From Bacillota bacterium (lineage in GTDB: Bacteria; Bacillota_I; Bacilli_A; RF39; UBA660): a DNA stretch of 64,000 bases. Under the pieces are notes generated by a model. That model was given only the letters and a program-made list of their open reading frames with translations, made no database searches and had not been told where the DNA came from. Below are positions 36,291 to 45,460 of the stretch, in pieces. The position numbers and the translations under genes were made by a program. The stretch's first letter is position 1. Every line of letters starts with the position of its first letter. The stretch is from NCBI GenBank assembly GCA_003149915.1, contig QAMK01000031.1, forward strand, positions 1-64,000. The letters run 5' to 3'.

Positions 36291-36327
36291 GCGTTTTTTT
36301 AGGTTTTCTAAAAATATTTACGCTTGT
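36280..36327 (-). terminator. Terminator after the ClpX-like gene
   Basis: ACAAGCGT/ACGCTTGT (36320-36327 with 36287-36294) enclose a second inner inverted repeat and are followed on the minus strand by seven T. It overlaps the S10 promoter. Confidence 0.65.
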
Positions 36328-36340
36328 ATTCGACAAAATA

Positions 36341-37918
36341 TTAACTTAAATCAAATTTTTTCGGATTGGAAACTGTCTCTTTTGTAAGTTTCAGAACTTT
36401 GTAAGTGCCAGCTGGTTCTAGTGCCATTTCATGTTCGGCAGAAGTTAAGCTCGCCATTACGATATTATTTAAATCGCGCATACTTTGATCAGACTCATCT
36501 AATTTTGCAAGTAAAGCATCAAAGTATGACATATCCGGTTTCGTTTCCACTTGAAATTGACGTTCGTATCTAGCCTTCTTCTTTTGGAATACAGATGAAC
36601 GGGAATGTTGTAAAATATCCAGTTTCGTTTCATGATCCAATACGTTATAAACAACTAAATGTGGAAAACGACTCACTAACTCTTTGTTAAACGCAGTTTC
36701 TTTGCTAAGTCTAGATGCATCAAATTGAACAGGACCGTTCACTGCTCCAAAACCGATTTTTTTATCGGCATTAAACAAATTAGAAAATGTTCCAGAAAAG
36801 ATGCGATGCAAAGAATTAGTCGGAAACATCCGGACCTGATTGGACAATGCGGTTTTTCTAAAATAAAACGGATCTCCTTCGATAAAGTTCATAATGACAT
36901 TCATAATAGCAGAAACGTAATCACGACACTGTTCGCCTATTTTATCGAACTCATCAATGTAGACGATACCACGAGATGCCATACTTAAATCAGAGTCACA
37001 TTGCGACAAAAGAGAAAAAAATCCATCTTCCAAACTAGTTCCTTTGATACCGGGAGGGACAAAAGTAGAACCTTTGAGTTCAACCATCGGCAAATTCAAA
37101 TATTCCATCGCAGCACGAATCGTCTGAGTCTTTCCCGTACCAGTCGGGCCTACCAATAAAATGGATTCCGTTTTCTCATCCGGCAATGCTGTATAATTCA
37201 TATAAATGGTAGTCGCAAGCTGACTAATTTCGTCATCGTGACCAAACACTCGCTCTTTCATGTAAGTCTCTAATCCTCGTAACGAGATATCAGGATTAAC
37301 AGCAGGCGTTTGATTGGAAATAATTGTTTCTGGAGCGATGTTCTTATCTAAGTAAAGTCCTTTTAATGTATCCCCTTCAATAGCGATACCAACAACACCA
37401 AAAGGGCCAAAAACTTCTGTCTTTTTCACACCATCCGATAATGCTAGTAAACGGCAACGAACACGATTCACATCAGGCTCTGATAACAATTGACTTAGCG
37501 ATTCACTATTTAACGTAACAGTTGGCGAATCTTGATCTAGTCGATAAACTGTTTCCTCTTTTACTTTGGAAAGTGCATGTAAATTGACTTTGCGTTCCAC
37601 TACTTTTCCATCTTGAACAGTCACATATAAAATATACTGCCGTTCGGTTTCCCAAAAGAACTGTAACAGAAAGTTCTGATCATCTTTATTATTCGAATGA
37701 TAAATCTCCTGTAAATGGGAAAGAGAAAAGATGTTATCAACTAAATAATTTTCCTCTTCCAATGCCTTTTCAAACGATGGCTTATGATAGATGGTATCCG
37801 AACAAAAGTCATCGTTAACGCAGTATCCTTGTACAATATCAACTGGATACAAGATGTACTCTTTTTCTCCTAAAGGAAGTTTTCCATACCGAATTCCATA
37901 TTCCATTTCCTGTTCCAT
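36341..37918 (-). CDS. ClpX/HslU-like AAA+ ATPase with an unassigned N-terminal region
   Basis: 525 residues. The C-terminal half (about 225-525) is a Clp-type AAA+ module: Walker A GPTGTGKT (about 257-264), a pore-like segment FVPPGIKGTS, Walker B IVYIDEFDKI and a C-terminal small domain. The first 220 residues are not a ClpX zinc finger or any N domain I recognise. They are beta-rich with several Tyr and Asp. The ATG at 37916-37918 (MEQEMEYG) is chosen because GGGGGAT precedes it. No ClpP-binding IGF/LGF loop is clear. It may unfold or remodel a specific target. It stands alone between two terminators, downstream of the HEXXH gene. Confidence 0.75.
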   Translation of the reverse strand: MEQEMEYGIRYGKLPLGEKEYILYPVDIVQGYCVNDDFCSDTIYHKPSFEKALEEENYLVDNIFSLSHLQEIYHSNNKDDQNFLLQFFWETERQYILYVTVQDGKVVERKVNLHALSKVKEETVYRLDQDSPTVTLNSESLSQLLSEPDVNRVRCRLLALSDGVKKTEVFGPFGVVGIAIEGDTLKGLYLDKNIAPETIISNQTPAVNPDISLRGLETYMKERVFGHDDEISQLATTIYMNYTALPDEKTESILLVGPTGTGKTQTIRAAMEYLNLPMVELKGSTFVPPGIKGTSLEDGFFSLLSQCDSDLSMASRGIVYIDEFDKIGEQCRDYVSAIMNVIMNFIEGDPFYFRKTALSNQVRMFPTNSLHRIFSGTFSNLFNADKKIGFGAVNGPVQFDASRLSKETAFNKELVSRFPHLVVYNVLDHETKLDILQHSRSSVFQKKKARYERQFQVETKPDMSYFDALLAKLDESDQSMRDLNNIVMASLTSAEHEMALEPAGTYKVLKLTKETVSNPKKFDLS

Positions 37919-37991
37919 ACCAAAATCCCCCAACAATTCACGATTTAATATCCTTGTGAACCTTATTATAAAATAGGATCCCAAATTAGTC

Positions 37992-38023
37992 AAAAAAAAC
38001 TGCAATTATTTATAATTACAGTT
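37992..38023 (-). terminator. Terminator after the first HEXXH gene
   Basis: An 11-bp stem with one G-T pair (38013-38023 with 37998-38008) followed on the minus strand by eight T. It includes the end of the gene. Confidence 0.8.
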
Positions 38024-38929
38024 CGCATTGAATACTTCGATCATTTGCATCGCTTCCTGATACAAAGAACGAATTTGATTTAATTTCATCTTCTTGAAAA
38101 ACACCGTCTTCTCATATTCCTGTTCCAACTTAGTCGTTCGAATTAAAATCGCAATAAAGCGTTTGTAACTTCCTTTCTTACCGATAATCTGATCAAACCA
38201 AGAATCCATATCGTCGATATTACCAGAAAAACGTAGAGATGAAAACGTTGCTAAAAACGTTCGGTTTTTCATTAATTCTTTACACAAATAAGATTGTAAT
38301 CCGTAAGCATTCGATGTATAACTACCCGAAATGCTAGAATCGATTGCATATAACGTCGCTGCAATTGTATTGGATAACGGAATCGTTCGAAAAGAATGAA
38401 TAATATCGATGATTTCTTCTGTCTGTTTGGTATTGATGATTTCTTCTAAAATGTAATCGTCATCCTTGCGAATAACTTGCATCGTCTTCTTATTATAATG
38501 AATATGACAGATTCCCGTCCGCAATGTGAACGTGTCCCCTTGATCCATAATTTCATTTTCAAACGAATTGACCGCATGATTATACTCGTGAACTAAGTTA
38601 TCTAATAAAGACATCAATGGAATATTTTGGTAATTTTGTAATACGATTACTTTATCCGTTACAATATGACCATCTTGTAATCTGGGCATACTCGTATAAA
38701 AAGCCTGCTCTCGTTCGTTGTGTTCGTCTCGAATCAAGATCGGCACACTCTCGAAAATTCGCAAAATTTTATGTTCCGCAGATAATCCATATTTTAAAAT
38801 AAAAGCAGGGATAATCAAATGAAGTAGATGCCCAATATTTTCTGGATACCGAAACTTCGTATTTAAATTATCTATCGATACTTTCGTCTTCCGAAACAAA
38901 TCTTGTACAATAGCAACATTATTTTCCAT
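38006..38929 (-). CDS. Unknown protein with an HEXXH motif (putative metalloprotease)
   Basis: 307 residues, not recognised. LVHEYNHAVNS (His114, Glu115, His118) is a zincin-type HEXXH zinc site in a predicted helix, after the hydrophobic segment NIPLMSLLDN. A third ligand could be the Glu of YILEEIINTKQTEE, some 40 residues on. There is no signal peptide or membrane helix, so it would be cytoplasmic. The ATG at 38927-38929 is chosen. A GTG at 38938 lies within the GGGAGTG ribosome site. It overlaps the end of dinB and shares its transcript. Its exact function is unknown. A peptidase role is inferred from one motif. Confidence 0.6.
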   Translation of the reverse strand: MENNVAIVQDLFRKTKVSIDNLNTKFRYPENIGHLLHLIIPAFILKYGLSAEHKILRIFESVPILIRDEHNEREQAFYTSMPRLQDGHIVTDKVIVLQNYQNIPLMSLLDNLVHEYNHAVNSFENEIMDQGDTFTLRTGICHIHYNKKTMQVIRKDDDYILEEIINTKQTEEIIDIIHSFRTIPLSNTIAATLYAIDSSISGSYTSNAYGLQSYLCKELMKNRTFLATFSSLRFSGNIDDMDSWFDQIIGKKGSYKRFIAILIRTTKLEQEYEKTVFFKKMKLNQIRSLYQEAMQMIEVFNANCNYK

Positions 38930-40133
38930 CACGGTCACTCCCTTCTTCTTTCAAACTAGCAGGCATAATGATATCTTTACCGAACTTACTACGAATCTGA
39001 TCGACAGCTTCCTGCACTTTAGAGGAACCATCATCGACAGTATCGGTATCAAAAAGAGAAATCTGGGTCATATTCGTTTTGACAAAGTTACCCAACCGAA
39101 TACCAATCAAACGAATCGGTTCACCTTTCCAAGCCCGTTCAAACAAAGCGTATGCCCTTTTAAAAATGTCTTCACTGACATTGGTAGGATTTTCCAATTT
39201 GCACTGGTGTGAATAATTGACGAATGCATCCGTTCGAATGATGATTGCAATACTAGTCGCATATAGTTTCTTTTCACGTGCTTCTAATCCAACCTCATCG
39301 GCTTGAGATAAAAGCATTTTGCGAATATATGATTTATCGGTCACATCAAATGGCAACGTAGCAGTCGTAGAAATGCTTTTCCGCTCCGCCCGTTCGGAAG
39401 TCACCGGTGTATCATCGATACCCAGAGATGCATTGTGCATGTAAATAGCATTGCTTTTAAAGTACTTTGTGAGTAACGAAACATCTGTTTTTGCTAACTC
39501 CCCAATCGTGTGTATTCCAAGTGCCTTCAATGTTTCAGCACTTCGTTTTCCGATGAACAAAAGATCTCCAACATCCAAAGGCCACATCTTCTCTTCCACC
39601 TCAGAAGCAAACAATGTATGAACCTTATTCGGTTTTTCGAAATCACTAGCCATTTTAGCACAAAGTCGATTATTCGCAATTCCAACGTTCACCGTAATTC
39701 CAAACTTCTCATGAATCTCATCTTTCATCTGATAAGCAAGCCGAATCAAGTCATCATATAAATAGTGTGTCCCAGTCATATCTAAAAAACACTCATCAAC
39801 CGAAAATCGTTCGACAGTCGGTGTAAACTGTAAATAATATTGATATAACTTATCACTTTCTCGTTTGTATAATTCGTGATTGGCTGGAAAAACTTTCAAA
39901 CCTGGACATTTTCTTCTTGCTTGATACAAAGTTTCTGCTGTTTTTACACCATACTTTTTAGCAACTGGACTTTTCGCCACGACAATACCACGTCTAGCAT
40001 CTTCATCGCCACCTATGACAGAAGGAATATTTCGAATATCTTCCGTCGCTCCACGGCGCAACATATCGACAGCAGTCCATGATAAAAAGGCATTGTTAAC
40101 ATCGATATGAAATATGATTCGTTCTTCCTTCAT
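38919..40133 (-). CDS. dinB: DNA polymerase IV (Y family)
   Basis: 404 residues. A translesion polymerase. The catalytic acidic residues are in HIDVNNAFLSW near the start and FSVDECFLDM. The thumb has a helix-hairpin-helix (IGKRSAETLKALGIHTIGELA) and the little finger follows. MTQISLFD near the C terminus is a sliding-clamp-binding motif. AGAGGTG precedes the ATG. It is unusually placed between two HEXXH genes, overlapping the downstream one. No clear LexA box is visible upstream. Confidence 0.93.
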   Translation of the reverse strand: MKEERIIFHIDVNNAFLSWTAVDMLRRGATEDIRNIPSVIGGDEDARRGIVVAKSPVAKKYGVKTAETLYQARRKCPGLKVFPANHELYKRESDKLYQYYLQFTPTVERFSVDECFLDMTGTHYLYDDLIRLAYQMKDEIHEKFGITVNVGIANNRLCAKMASDFEKPNKVHTLFASEVEEKMWPLDVGDLLFIGKRSAETLKALGIHTIGELAKTDVSLLTKYFKSNAIYMHNASLGIDDTPVTSERAERKSISTTATLPFDVTDKSYIRKMLLSQADEVGLEAREKKLYATSIAIIIRTDAFVNYSHQCKLENPTNVSEDIFKRAYALFERAWKGEPIRLIGIRLGNFVKTNMTQISLFDTDTVDDGSSKVQEAVDQIRSKFGKDIIMPASLKEEGSDRDGK

Positions 40134-40225
40134 AACACACCTCTTCTAAACAAGCTTCTATAAGTTCTACTATAAGTATAGAAAATTCTGATGAATTTGA
40201 AAATCGAACAAAAGAATTTTTTTCA

Positions 40226-40975
40226 TTATTTTGAACTTAAGAACATCCGGTATCCTTTTTTAATCGCATCGTCGATATTTTCTTTAGGAAACAATGTCTG
40301 TAATTCAAACATAACCAAAGAGTGTTTATGATTGTAACAAAAAGACTCAGCCGCATAATGCATACCCGGAATATCGTAAAAAAGGCCTTTGATTGCGGCA
40401 CGATTTAAAATAGGATCGATGACCATCTCACTGTACTCCCAAATCGTTCCAGGATACAAAAATGTAGAAGGTTTGCTAAAGCGATGTAACAAACGCCACT
40501 TCTGAAAATATAAAAAGTGTGTCAATTCGTGAATCAAATTAGAGAACACCTCTCCCATCGAGCTGCTACATAGATAGATAGAAGAAGTCTCAGAAATCCC
40601 AAAATGAGCAGGTAAAATTCCAACATAGACAGAAATTACCTTCATGGACTCCGGCCAATCACAACCGAGTACCTGCGATAGAAACGACAAAAAAGACTTG
40701 CTAGAAACATCGAAATATTGCTGATAGTCAATTAACAATCGGTCCATATCGAACGATTCTTCCTGATAAGAACGAATGACTTCCTCCTCGATTTCTTTGA
40801 TAATCCCATCTTCAGTCATATTGCTACGAATAATTTCTCTTAAAGCCGGAAACGTTCGAATCATCGCATCCCGTCGATTGATGAAATCATCTTCTCGTTC
40901 ATTTTGATAAAACTGAATCACATAATTCACATTTTCTTCTACCGACAATTTATGAAAAACAATTTTAGGAACCAT
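40226..40975 (-). CDS. Second unknown protein with an HEXXH motif
   Basis: 249 residues, not recognised. IHELTHFLYF (His149, Glu150, His153) is a zincin-type zinc-binding motif, and YSEMVIDPILN about 40 residues later could give a third ligand. There is no signal peptide. The ATG at 40973-40975 (MVPKIVFHK) is chosen because GGAGGTAG lies just upstream. It shares with the other HEXXH protein its general layout (motif in the middle, about 250-310 residues, cytoplasmic), but I cannot align the two beyond the motif. It lies upstream of dinB, 92 bases away. Confidence 0.55.
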   Translation of the reverse strand: MVPKIVFHKLSVEENVNYVIQFYQNEREDDFINRRDAMIRTFPALREIIRSNMTEDGIIKEIEEEVIRSYQEESFDMDRLLIDYQQYFDVSSKSFLSFLSQVLGCDWPESMKVISVYVGILPAHFGISETSSIYLCSSSMGEVFSNLIHELTHFLYFQKWRLLHRFSKPSTFLYPGTIWEYSEMVIDPILNRAAIKGLFYDIPGMHYAAESFCYNHKHSLVMFELQTLFPKENIDDAIKKGYRMFLSSK

Positions 40976-40994
40976 AACTACCTCCAAAGACAAA

Positions 40995-41021
40995 TAAAAT
41001 ATCCACAAGAGAAGTGGATAT
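40995..41021 (-). terminator. Terminator after the AAA_14 gene
   Basis: ATATCCAC/GTGGATAT (41014-41021 with 40999-41006) followed on the minus strand by a T-rich tail. It lies only about 10 bases before the ribosome site of the next gene, so it could also act as an attenuator. Confidence 0.65.
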
Positions 41022-41026
41022 CTTTT

Positions 41027-42301
41027 TTATAAGTATTCTTTAAAACAGAAAGTTGCATAAATCGGAATGTATTTAATTCCCTTTTTGAGAGAAAAATTCT
41101 CTTCACTAACTCGAATTGCCTCATGAATATCGTATTTATTCATAAACAAAGTAAGTGATTTTGCTTTCGACAAATTCGTATTGACTAACTCGATTGGAAC
41201 AATCTTACCAAGTCTAGACTGAACGATGAAACTAACTTCAGCCTTTCCTTCTGATGCATAATAATAAAGGTTATAGCCAGAAGAAACGATATTGTTAGCA
41301 ATACTAGTCTCATATAAAATATTCTTTAATTTGTCATCCTGTAACAATTTAATTTGATTTAAATGCAACTGATAGAATAAAATTCCCGTATCACTTGGAT
41401 ACAACTTGAAGGAATCTTTATCTTTAAACTTCGATAATGGCATTCCTACATTCGATACTTTATAACAACGATAGACAAAATTGTTGTTACTTAAGAAATC
41501 GATAGCCGCCTCGTAATCTTTACTTCTACTTCCTTCCCTCATCAATCCATATTGAAATTTATGATTCGGTTTTAAGAACTGATACGGCATGATATCCAAT
41601 ACTTCATTTGCTCGTGTCGTATCGATCAAAGTAGGCATGAACAACAATGATCTTTTATAACAATCGATCATCTTCTGATGAACAGAATTCAAATAAGCAA
41701 AATTAGGATTGTGGAAGGATGCTTCAATTGCTTCTGGAAGACCACCAGTCATGAGATAATTTTGAAAGTGATCCATAGCAATTTGATGGAACGGAATCGG
41801 TTTGTTGTTTTTATATGAATCTTTGATAAAGTCGATTAATTGATTTTGATTACAAGCCTTTAAATACTCTTCAAAATCAACTGGGAACATATACTTATAC
41901 TGTAACTCTTCCCCTTTAAATTTAACTAAGTTCTCCTTTAAAGATGTAATCATAATGACGTGATAATCACATTCTCCTTTGCCAAACAACTTGACCATCT
42001 TGACGATATCTAAGTCGTTGACATTGTCGAATACAATCAACGTATCTTTCTTTAAAATCGGTTCCCCTACTAAAAGAGCAAGGCGAAGAACAATTTTCTC
42101 AACTGAATTCTCTCGTTTTGCAATCGATAACAATTCATAATTATTTTCGCAATTGATATAGGCGACAGTCTTGTATTCCTTCTCGCCAAAAGCAAGCACC
42201 GAATACGTTTTTCCAATCTGTCTGTTTCCATATAAAAGTAACGGTTTCCGATTCATATCTTTTTTCCATCGCAAGAAATCATTCATGATTTTTCGTTCCA
42301 T
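41027..42301 (-). CDS. AAA_14 / DUF4143 ATPase
   Basis: 424 residues. The N-terminal P-loop ATPase (AAA_14) has Walker A GNRQIGKT (about 25-32) and Walker B-like TLIVFDNV, where the usual Asp-Glu is Asp-Asn. The C-terminal DUF4143 domain carries the PD-(D/E)XK-like core (YETSIANNIV...LYYYASEGKAEVSFIVQ...IVPIELVNT). In this family the nuclease-like domain often has Lys after the Glu; here it reads PIELVN, so the site looks degenerate. Such proteins are common in gut bacteria and their function is unclear. Strong own promoter and AGGAGGG ribosome site. Confidence 0.85.
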   Translation of the reverse strand: MERKIMNDFLRWKKDMNRKPLLLYGNRQIGKTYSVLAFGEKEYKTVAYINCENNYELLSIAKRENSVEKIVLRLALLVGEPILKKDTLIVFDNVNDLDIVKMVKLFGKGECDYHVIMITSLKENLVKFKGEELQYKYMFPVDFEEYLKACNQNQLIDFIKDSYKNNKPIPFHQIAMDHFQNYLMTGGLPEAIEASFHNPNFAYLNSVHQKMIDCYKRSLLFMPTLIDTTRANEVLDIMPYQFLKPNHKFQYGLMREGSRSKDYEAAIDFLSNNNFVYRCYKVSNVGMPLSKFKDKDSFKLYPSDTGILFYQLHLNQIKLLQDDKLKNILYETSIANNIVSSGYNLYYYASEGKAEVSFIVQSRLGKIVPIELVNTNLSKAKSLTLFMNKYDIHEAIRVSEENFSLKKGIKYIPIYATFCFKEYL

Positions 42302-42335
42302 AAATCGTGCCCTCCTTACACTAAACTACAAGTTA

Positions 42336-42364
42336 AGTATATATCTTTCCTATTTTTAAGTCAA
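42336..42364 (-). promoter_or_regulatory. SigA promoter of the AAA_14 gene
   Basis: TTGACT (42359-42364) and TATACT (42336-42341) on the minus strand with a 17-bp spacer. Confidence 0.75.
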
Positions 42365-42407
42365 GAATGTGTCGGGTTTTTATGAGAATTATTCTCAAAA
42401 AGAAAAC

Positions 42408-43184
42408 TTACGCATGAGTAAGTTCTTTGTGATACTCTAGTCGAAGTTTATCTGCGACAGTTACTATGAATTCAGAATTCGTCGGTTTGGCCTTATCGAT
42501 ATCGACACTATGACCGAATATCTCTTCCATCAAATCCCAACTGCCACGATTCCAACTGACCTCGATAGCATGGCGAATCGCCCGTTCTACACGAGATACT
42601 GTGGTATCGAACTTTTCTGCTAACATCGGATATAACTCTTTGGTAATGCCACCAATCACCGATGGATCTTTATAAATAATAGAAATCCCTTCTCTAATAT
42701 ACTGATATCCCTTTATATGAGATGGAACTCCTAATTCATGTAAAATTTTCGTAATCGAAATATCTAAGTTATTTTGATATAAATCGATACTCTTTTGATT
42801 GAATGTATTGTTTGCCGTACATTCTAAAACTCTTCTTGCCAGTTCATCTAACTCGAACGGTTTTAAGATGAAATAATGAATCCCTAATTCTGAGACCTTT
42901 CGAATCATCTCTTGGGTATTGTAAGACGTAAGTACAATGACTTTCTTATGAATTCCCTTTTTCTGCATTTCTTCTAAGACGGATACACCATCCTTCTTAG
43001 GCATAATCAAATCCAAAATAATGACATCGTAACGATCCATCTCGGACTCGATTAAATGTAATCCTTCTACTCCATCATACGCTTCAAGCACTACATCAAT
43101 CTTAGCGTGACTTCTAAAATACTCCTTGACCATACGAACAAGTGCAACGTTGTCGTCGATCATTAAGACTCTAGCCTTTTCCAT
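42408..43184 (-). CDS. spo0A: Sporulation master regulator Spo0A
   Basis: 258 residues. The receiver domain (about 1-120) has the acidic pocket Asp10/Asp11, the phosphorylated Asp58 (IILDLIMP), Thr86 and Lys108 (ILKPF). The DNA-binding domain (about 145-258) shows the Spo0A-specific [46 protein letters not shown] and the terminal segment [14 protein letters not shown]. Phosphorylated Spo0A starts sporulation. Its presence marks the host as a likely spore former. It stands alone. A TATAAT lies at 43216-43221 but without a good -35, as expected if other factors help. Confidence 0.96.
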   Translation of the reverse strand: MEKARVLMIDDNVALVRMVKEYFRSHAKIDVVLEAYDGVEGLHLIESEMDRYDVIILDLIMPKKDGVSVLEEMQKKGIHKKVIVLTSYNTQEMIRKVSELGIHYFILKPFELDELARRVLECTANNTFNQKSIDLYQNNLDISITKILHELGVPSHIKGYQYIREGISIIYKDPSVIGGITKELYPMLAEKFDTTVSRVERAIRHAIEVSWNRGSWDLMEEIFGHSVDIDKAKPTNSEFIVTVADKLRLEYHKELTHA

Positions 43185-43286
43185 ATTTTATCCTTTCTTA
43201 CTACACGCAAGTATAATTATAAACTAAATTTCTACATAAATAAACAGTTATTTTTATCTAAATTTGTCGAACCCAGATTTTTAGGC

Positions 43287-43315
43287 AAAAAAAACTACAC
43301 GACAATCTCGTGTAG
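43287..43315 (-). terminator. Terminator of the pgk-tpiA operon
   Basis: CTACACGA/TCGTGTAG (43308-43315 with 43295-43302) followed on the minus strand by eight T. Confidence 0.85.
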
Positions 43316-43332
43316 AATTGTGCATTTATTAC

Positions 43333-43509
43333 TTATCCATTCTTGTTTAAAGAATTCATGCCTGCTACGAAAAGAAGCAAAAGTCCTAAAAACAAACAAG
43401 CCCAGAAAATAGGAGAATCCTGATTATCTATGATGAAGTTGTGTAAGTCTTCTCCAAGATCTTGAATCGTTTTCATCAAATCGAAGTCTAATACAAACCA
43501 AGGCAACAT
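43333..43509 (-). CDS. 58-residue single-span membrane protein after tpiA
   Basis: 58 residues. It begins MLPWFVLDFDLMKTIQDL, continues with a short amphipathic acidic stretch and then a membrane segment (PIFWACLFLGLLLLFVAGM, about 33-51), ending NSLNKNG. AAAGGAGG lies about 9 bases before the ATG, one of the best ribosome sites in the window, and the start codon directly abuts the tpiA stop. Terminator just after. Function unknown. It is the last gene of the glycolysis-glycolipid operon. Confidence 0.75.
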   Translation of the reverse strand: MLPWFVLDFDLMKTIQDLGEDLHNFIIDNQDSPIFWACLFLGLLLLFVAGMNSLNKNG

Positions 43510-44229
43510 TTAACGTACCTCCTTTAACATTTCTTCTATCTTTTTAGGGTCTAAACTAGCACCACCTATTAAATATCCATCGATATTAGGAACTACTTCC
43601 AAAGAAGCAATATTAGAAGGATTGACACTTCCACCATATAAAACTGGTAAATCGACATGATAATGAGTAGAAACAAACTCTTTGATATTGGATACTGTCT
43701 CTTCAATATCTTCATTCCTTGCAACCTTGCCTGTACCAATCGCCCAAACTGGTTCATAAGCAAGTATGATAGATTGTAAGTTACTGGTATCAAATGAAGA
43801 GAATACACCTTCAATCTGAGAGGCTAAAACATCGTTTGTTTTTCCTTGTTCTCTTTCCGTTTCTGTTTCACCAATACAGAAAATCGGGCGGATATTTGTT
43901 TGCAGTAACAACTCTATCTTCTGAATGAAATCAGCATCGGTCTCTTTCATAATTTGACGTCTTTCCGAATGCGCGACGATCGTATACGTAACACCCAAAG
44001 AAGAAAGTTGCAAAGCAGATACTTCACCCGTCAATGCTCCGTATGCTCGAAAAGCAACATTTTGACTTCCTACTCCATAAGAGGCATCTTTAAATAATGG
44101 CAAATACGGAAAACTCGGAACGACAACAAAATGAACGTTAGAAATATCCAATTTCTGAATCTGTTCTTTATACGTTAATATTTCTGGATACGACAAATTC
44201 ATTTTGTGATTTAAAACAAAATATTTCAT
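43510..44229 (-). CDS. tpiA: Triose-phosphate isomerase
   Basis: 239 residues. It interconverts dihydroxyacetone phosphate and glyceraldehyde 3-phosphate. The catalytic Lys9 (LNHKMN; the usual Trp before Lys is His), His87 (AHSERR), Glu159 (AYEPVWAIGTG) and the phosphate-binding YGGSV are all present. It is slightly shorter than most. It follows the glycosyltransferase gene by one base and precedes the small membrane-protein gene. Confidence 0.94.
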   Translation of the reverse strand: MKYFVLNHKMNLSYPEILTYKEQIQKLDISNVHFVVVPSFPYLPLFKDASYGVGSQNVAFRAYGALTGEVSALQLSSLGVTYTIVAHSERRQIMKETDADFIQKIELLLQTNIRPIFCIGETETEREQGKTNDVLASQIEGVFSSFDTSNLQSIILAYEPVWAIGTGKVARNEDIEETVSNIKEFVSTHYHVDLPVLYGGSVNPSNIASLEVVPNIDGYLIGGASLDPKKIEEMLKEVR

Positions 44230-44230
44230 C

Positions 44231-45460
44231 TCAACTCTCTCCTTTAATTCGATCGATTAAACGCCTAAAAAATCCTTTTTTCTTATTCTTATTTTTCTCA
44301 TGAATGGCATACCGATATACATCTAAAACCGATTCAGCATAATGTTTGGAACTAAACGAATCCGCTTTAATTCGAGCTTGTTTAGACATTCTCTTTAATT
44401 CTGTCTCATCTTGATACAACTTTTCTAACCCTTGGTAGCATTCCTCTTCTGTATGGAAAATAATTCCATCTAAACCATCATCGACAACATTCTTAAACGA
44501 TTCATCCTCAATACATAAGGCTGGTAGAGAAGATGCCATCGCTTCGATAACAGTAAGTCCTTGCGTTTCAGACTGAGATGCCGTAGCAAATAAAGTTGCC
44601 ATATGATAATACGTTGGAATATCTGAGTAAGCAACTTTACCGGTAAAGATAACCGCATCCGAAATACCTAATTCATTTGCTAAATCTTTATATTCTTGCT
44701 CATCCGGTCCACCACCGACAATTAAAAAGCGGAAATTTTTATGATGATCATACATCTTTTTAGCAACTCGAATTAAAAATTCGATGTTTTTCTCGGCCGC
44801 AAGTCTTCCTACAAAAATTAGTACAAAATCTTTCTTATCAATGTGATATTGACGCCTCAATGCCGCCACTTTCTTGGTATCGGCATTTTCTAGATAAAAC
44901 CGTTCGACTTCCAAACCAGTTGGAACGATGTGCACGCTTCTCTCAACTTGATATTTTTGTTTAAACAAATCGTACGCTTTCTTGGTCGGCACAATCAGTT
45001 CAGTCGCAGTCTTATCACAATAGAAAAGCGTCAACTGTTCGACAATCTTCTTAGCACTCTTATCGAAGTGTCCATGCGTAATGTAATGCGTATAATCTTC
45101 GTACATCGTGTGATACGTATGAACGAGCGGAATATTGAACTGTTTGGCAATAATTCTAGCAAACGTTCCAACGCCAAACTCCGTATGAGTATGAATGACA
45201 TCTAAGTGCCAGTCTTTAATCACTTGAACTGCTTTTAACGGATAAATTCCCGTCAAACGATAATCGTATATTCCGATTGGAATCCCAGGAATTCTCAAAA
45301 CCCGATCATCGCTATCGTTATAATGTAAAGCATCATCGTTTACTGTAACGACATATACCGTATGCCCTAACTTTTCTAAGGCATCACGAAGCATCAATAC
45401 GCTAGTAGAAACCCCATTGATATAAGGTGGATAGGTATCTGTAAAAAGTCCAATTCTCAT
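44231..45460 (-). CDS. GT4 glycosyltransferase, diglyceride glucosyltransferase-like
   Basis: 409 residues in the GT-B fold. The N-terminal domain has MRIGLFTDTYPPYINGVSTSV and VIHTHTEFGVGTFARIIAK. The C-terminal nucleotide-sugar domain has FVGRLAAEKNIEFLI and SQSETQGLTVIEAMASSLP (EX7E-type). The sequence resembles 1,2-diacylglycerol 3-glucosyltransferases, which make glycolipid anchors for lipoteichoic acid. The ATG at 45458-45460 is chosen because GGAGATG precedes it and it overlaps the upstream stop as ATGA. The C-terminal end is strongly basic (KNKNKKKGFFRRLIDRIK), as in membrane-bound members. Coupled to the flippase-like gene. Confidence 0.85.
   Translation of the reverse strand: MRIGLFTDTYPPYINGVSTSVLMLRDALEKLGHTVYVVTVNDDALHYNDSDDRVLRIPGIPIGIYDYRLTGIYPLKAVQVIKDWHLDVIHTHTEFGVGTFARIIAKQFNIPLVHTYHTMYEDYTHYITHGHFDKSAKKIVEQLTLFYCDKTATELIVPTKKAYDLFKQKYQVERSVHIVPTGLEVERFYLENADTKKVAALRRQYHIDKKDFVLIFVGRLAAEKNIEFLIRVAKKMYDHHKNFRFLIVGGGPDEQEYKDLANELGISDAVIFTGKVAYSDIPTYYHMATLFATASQSETQGLTVIEAMASSLPALCIEDESFKNVVDDGLDGIIFHTEEECYQGLEKLYQDETELKRMSKQARIKADSFSSKHYAESVLDVYRYAIHEKNKNKKKGFFRRLIDRIKGES

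Noticed and set aside
42378..42405. Palindrome TGAGAATAATTCTCA after spo0A as a terminator
   Set aside because: The stem is preceded by T and followed by A on both strands, so there is no proper U tract; it may be a regulator site, but nothing supports that.
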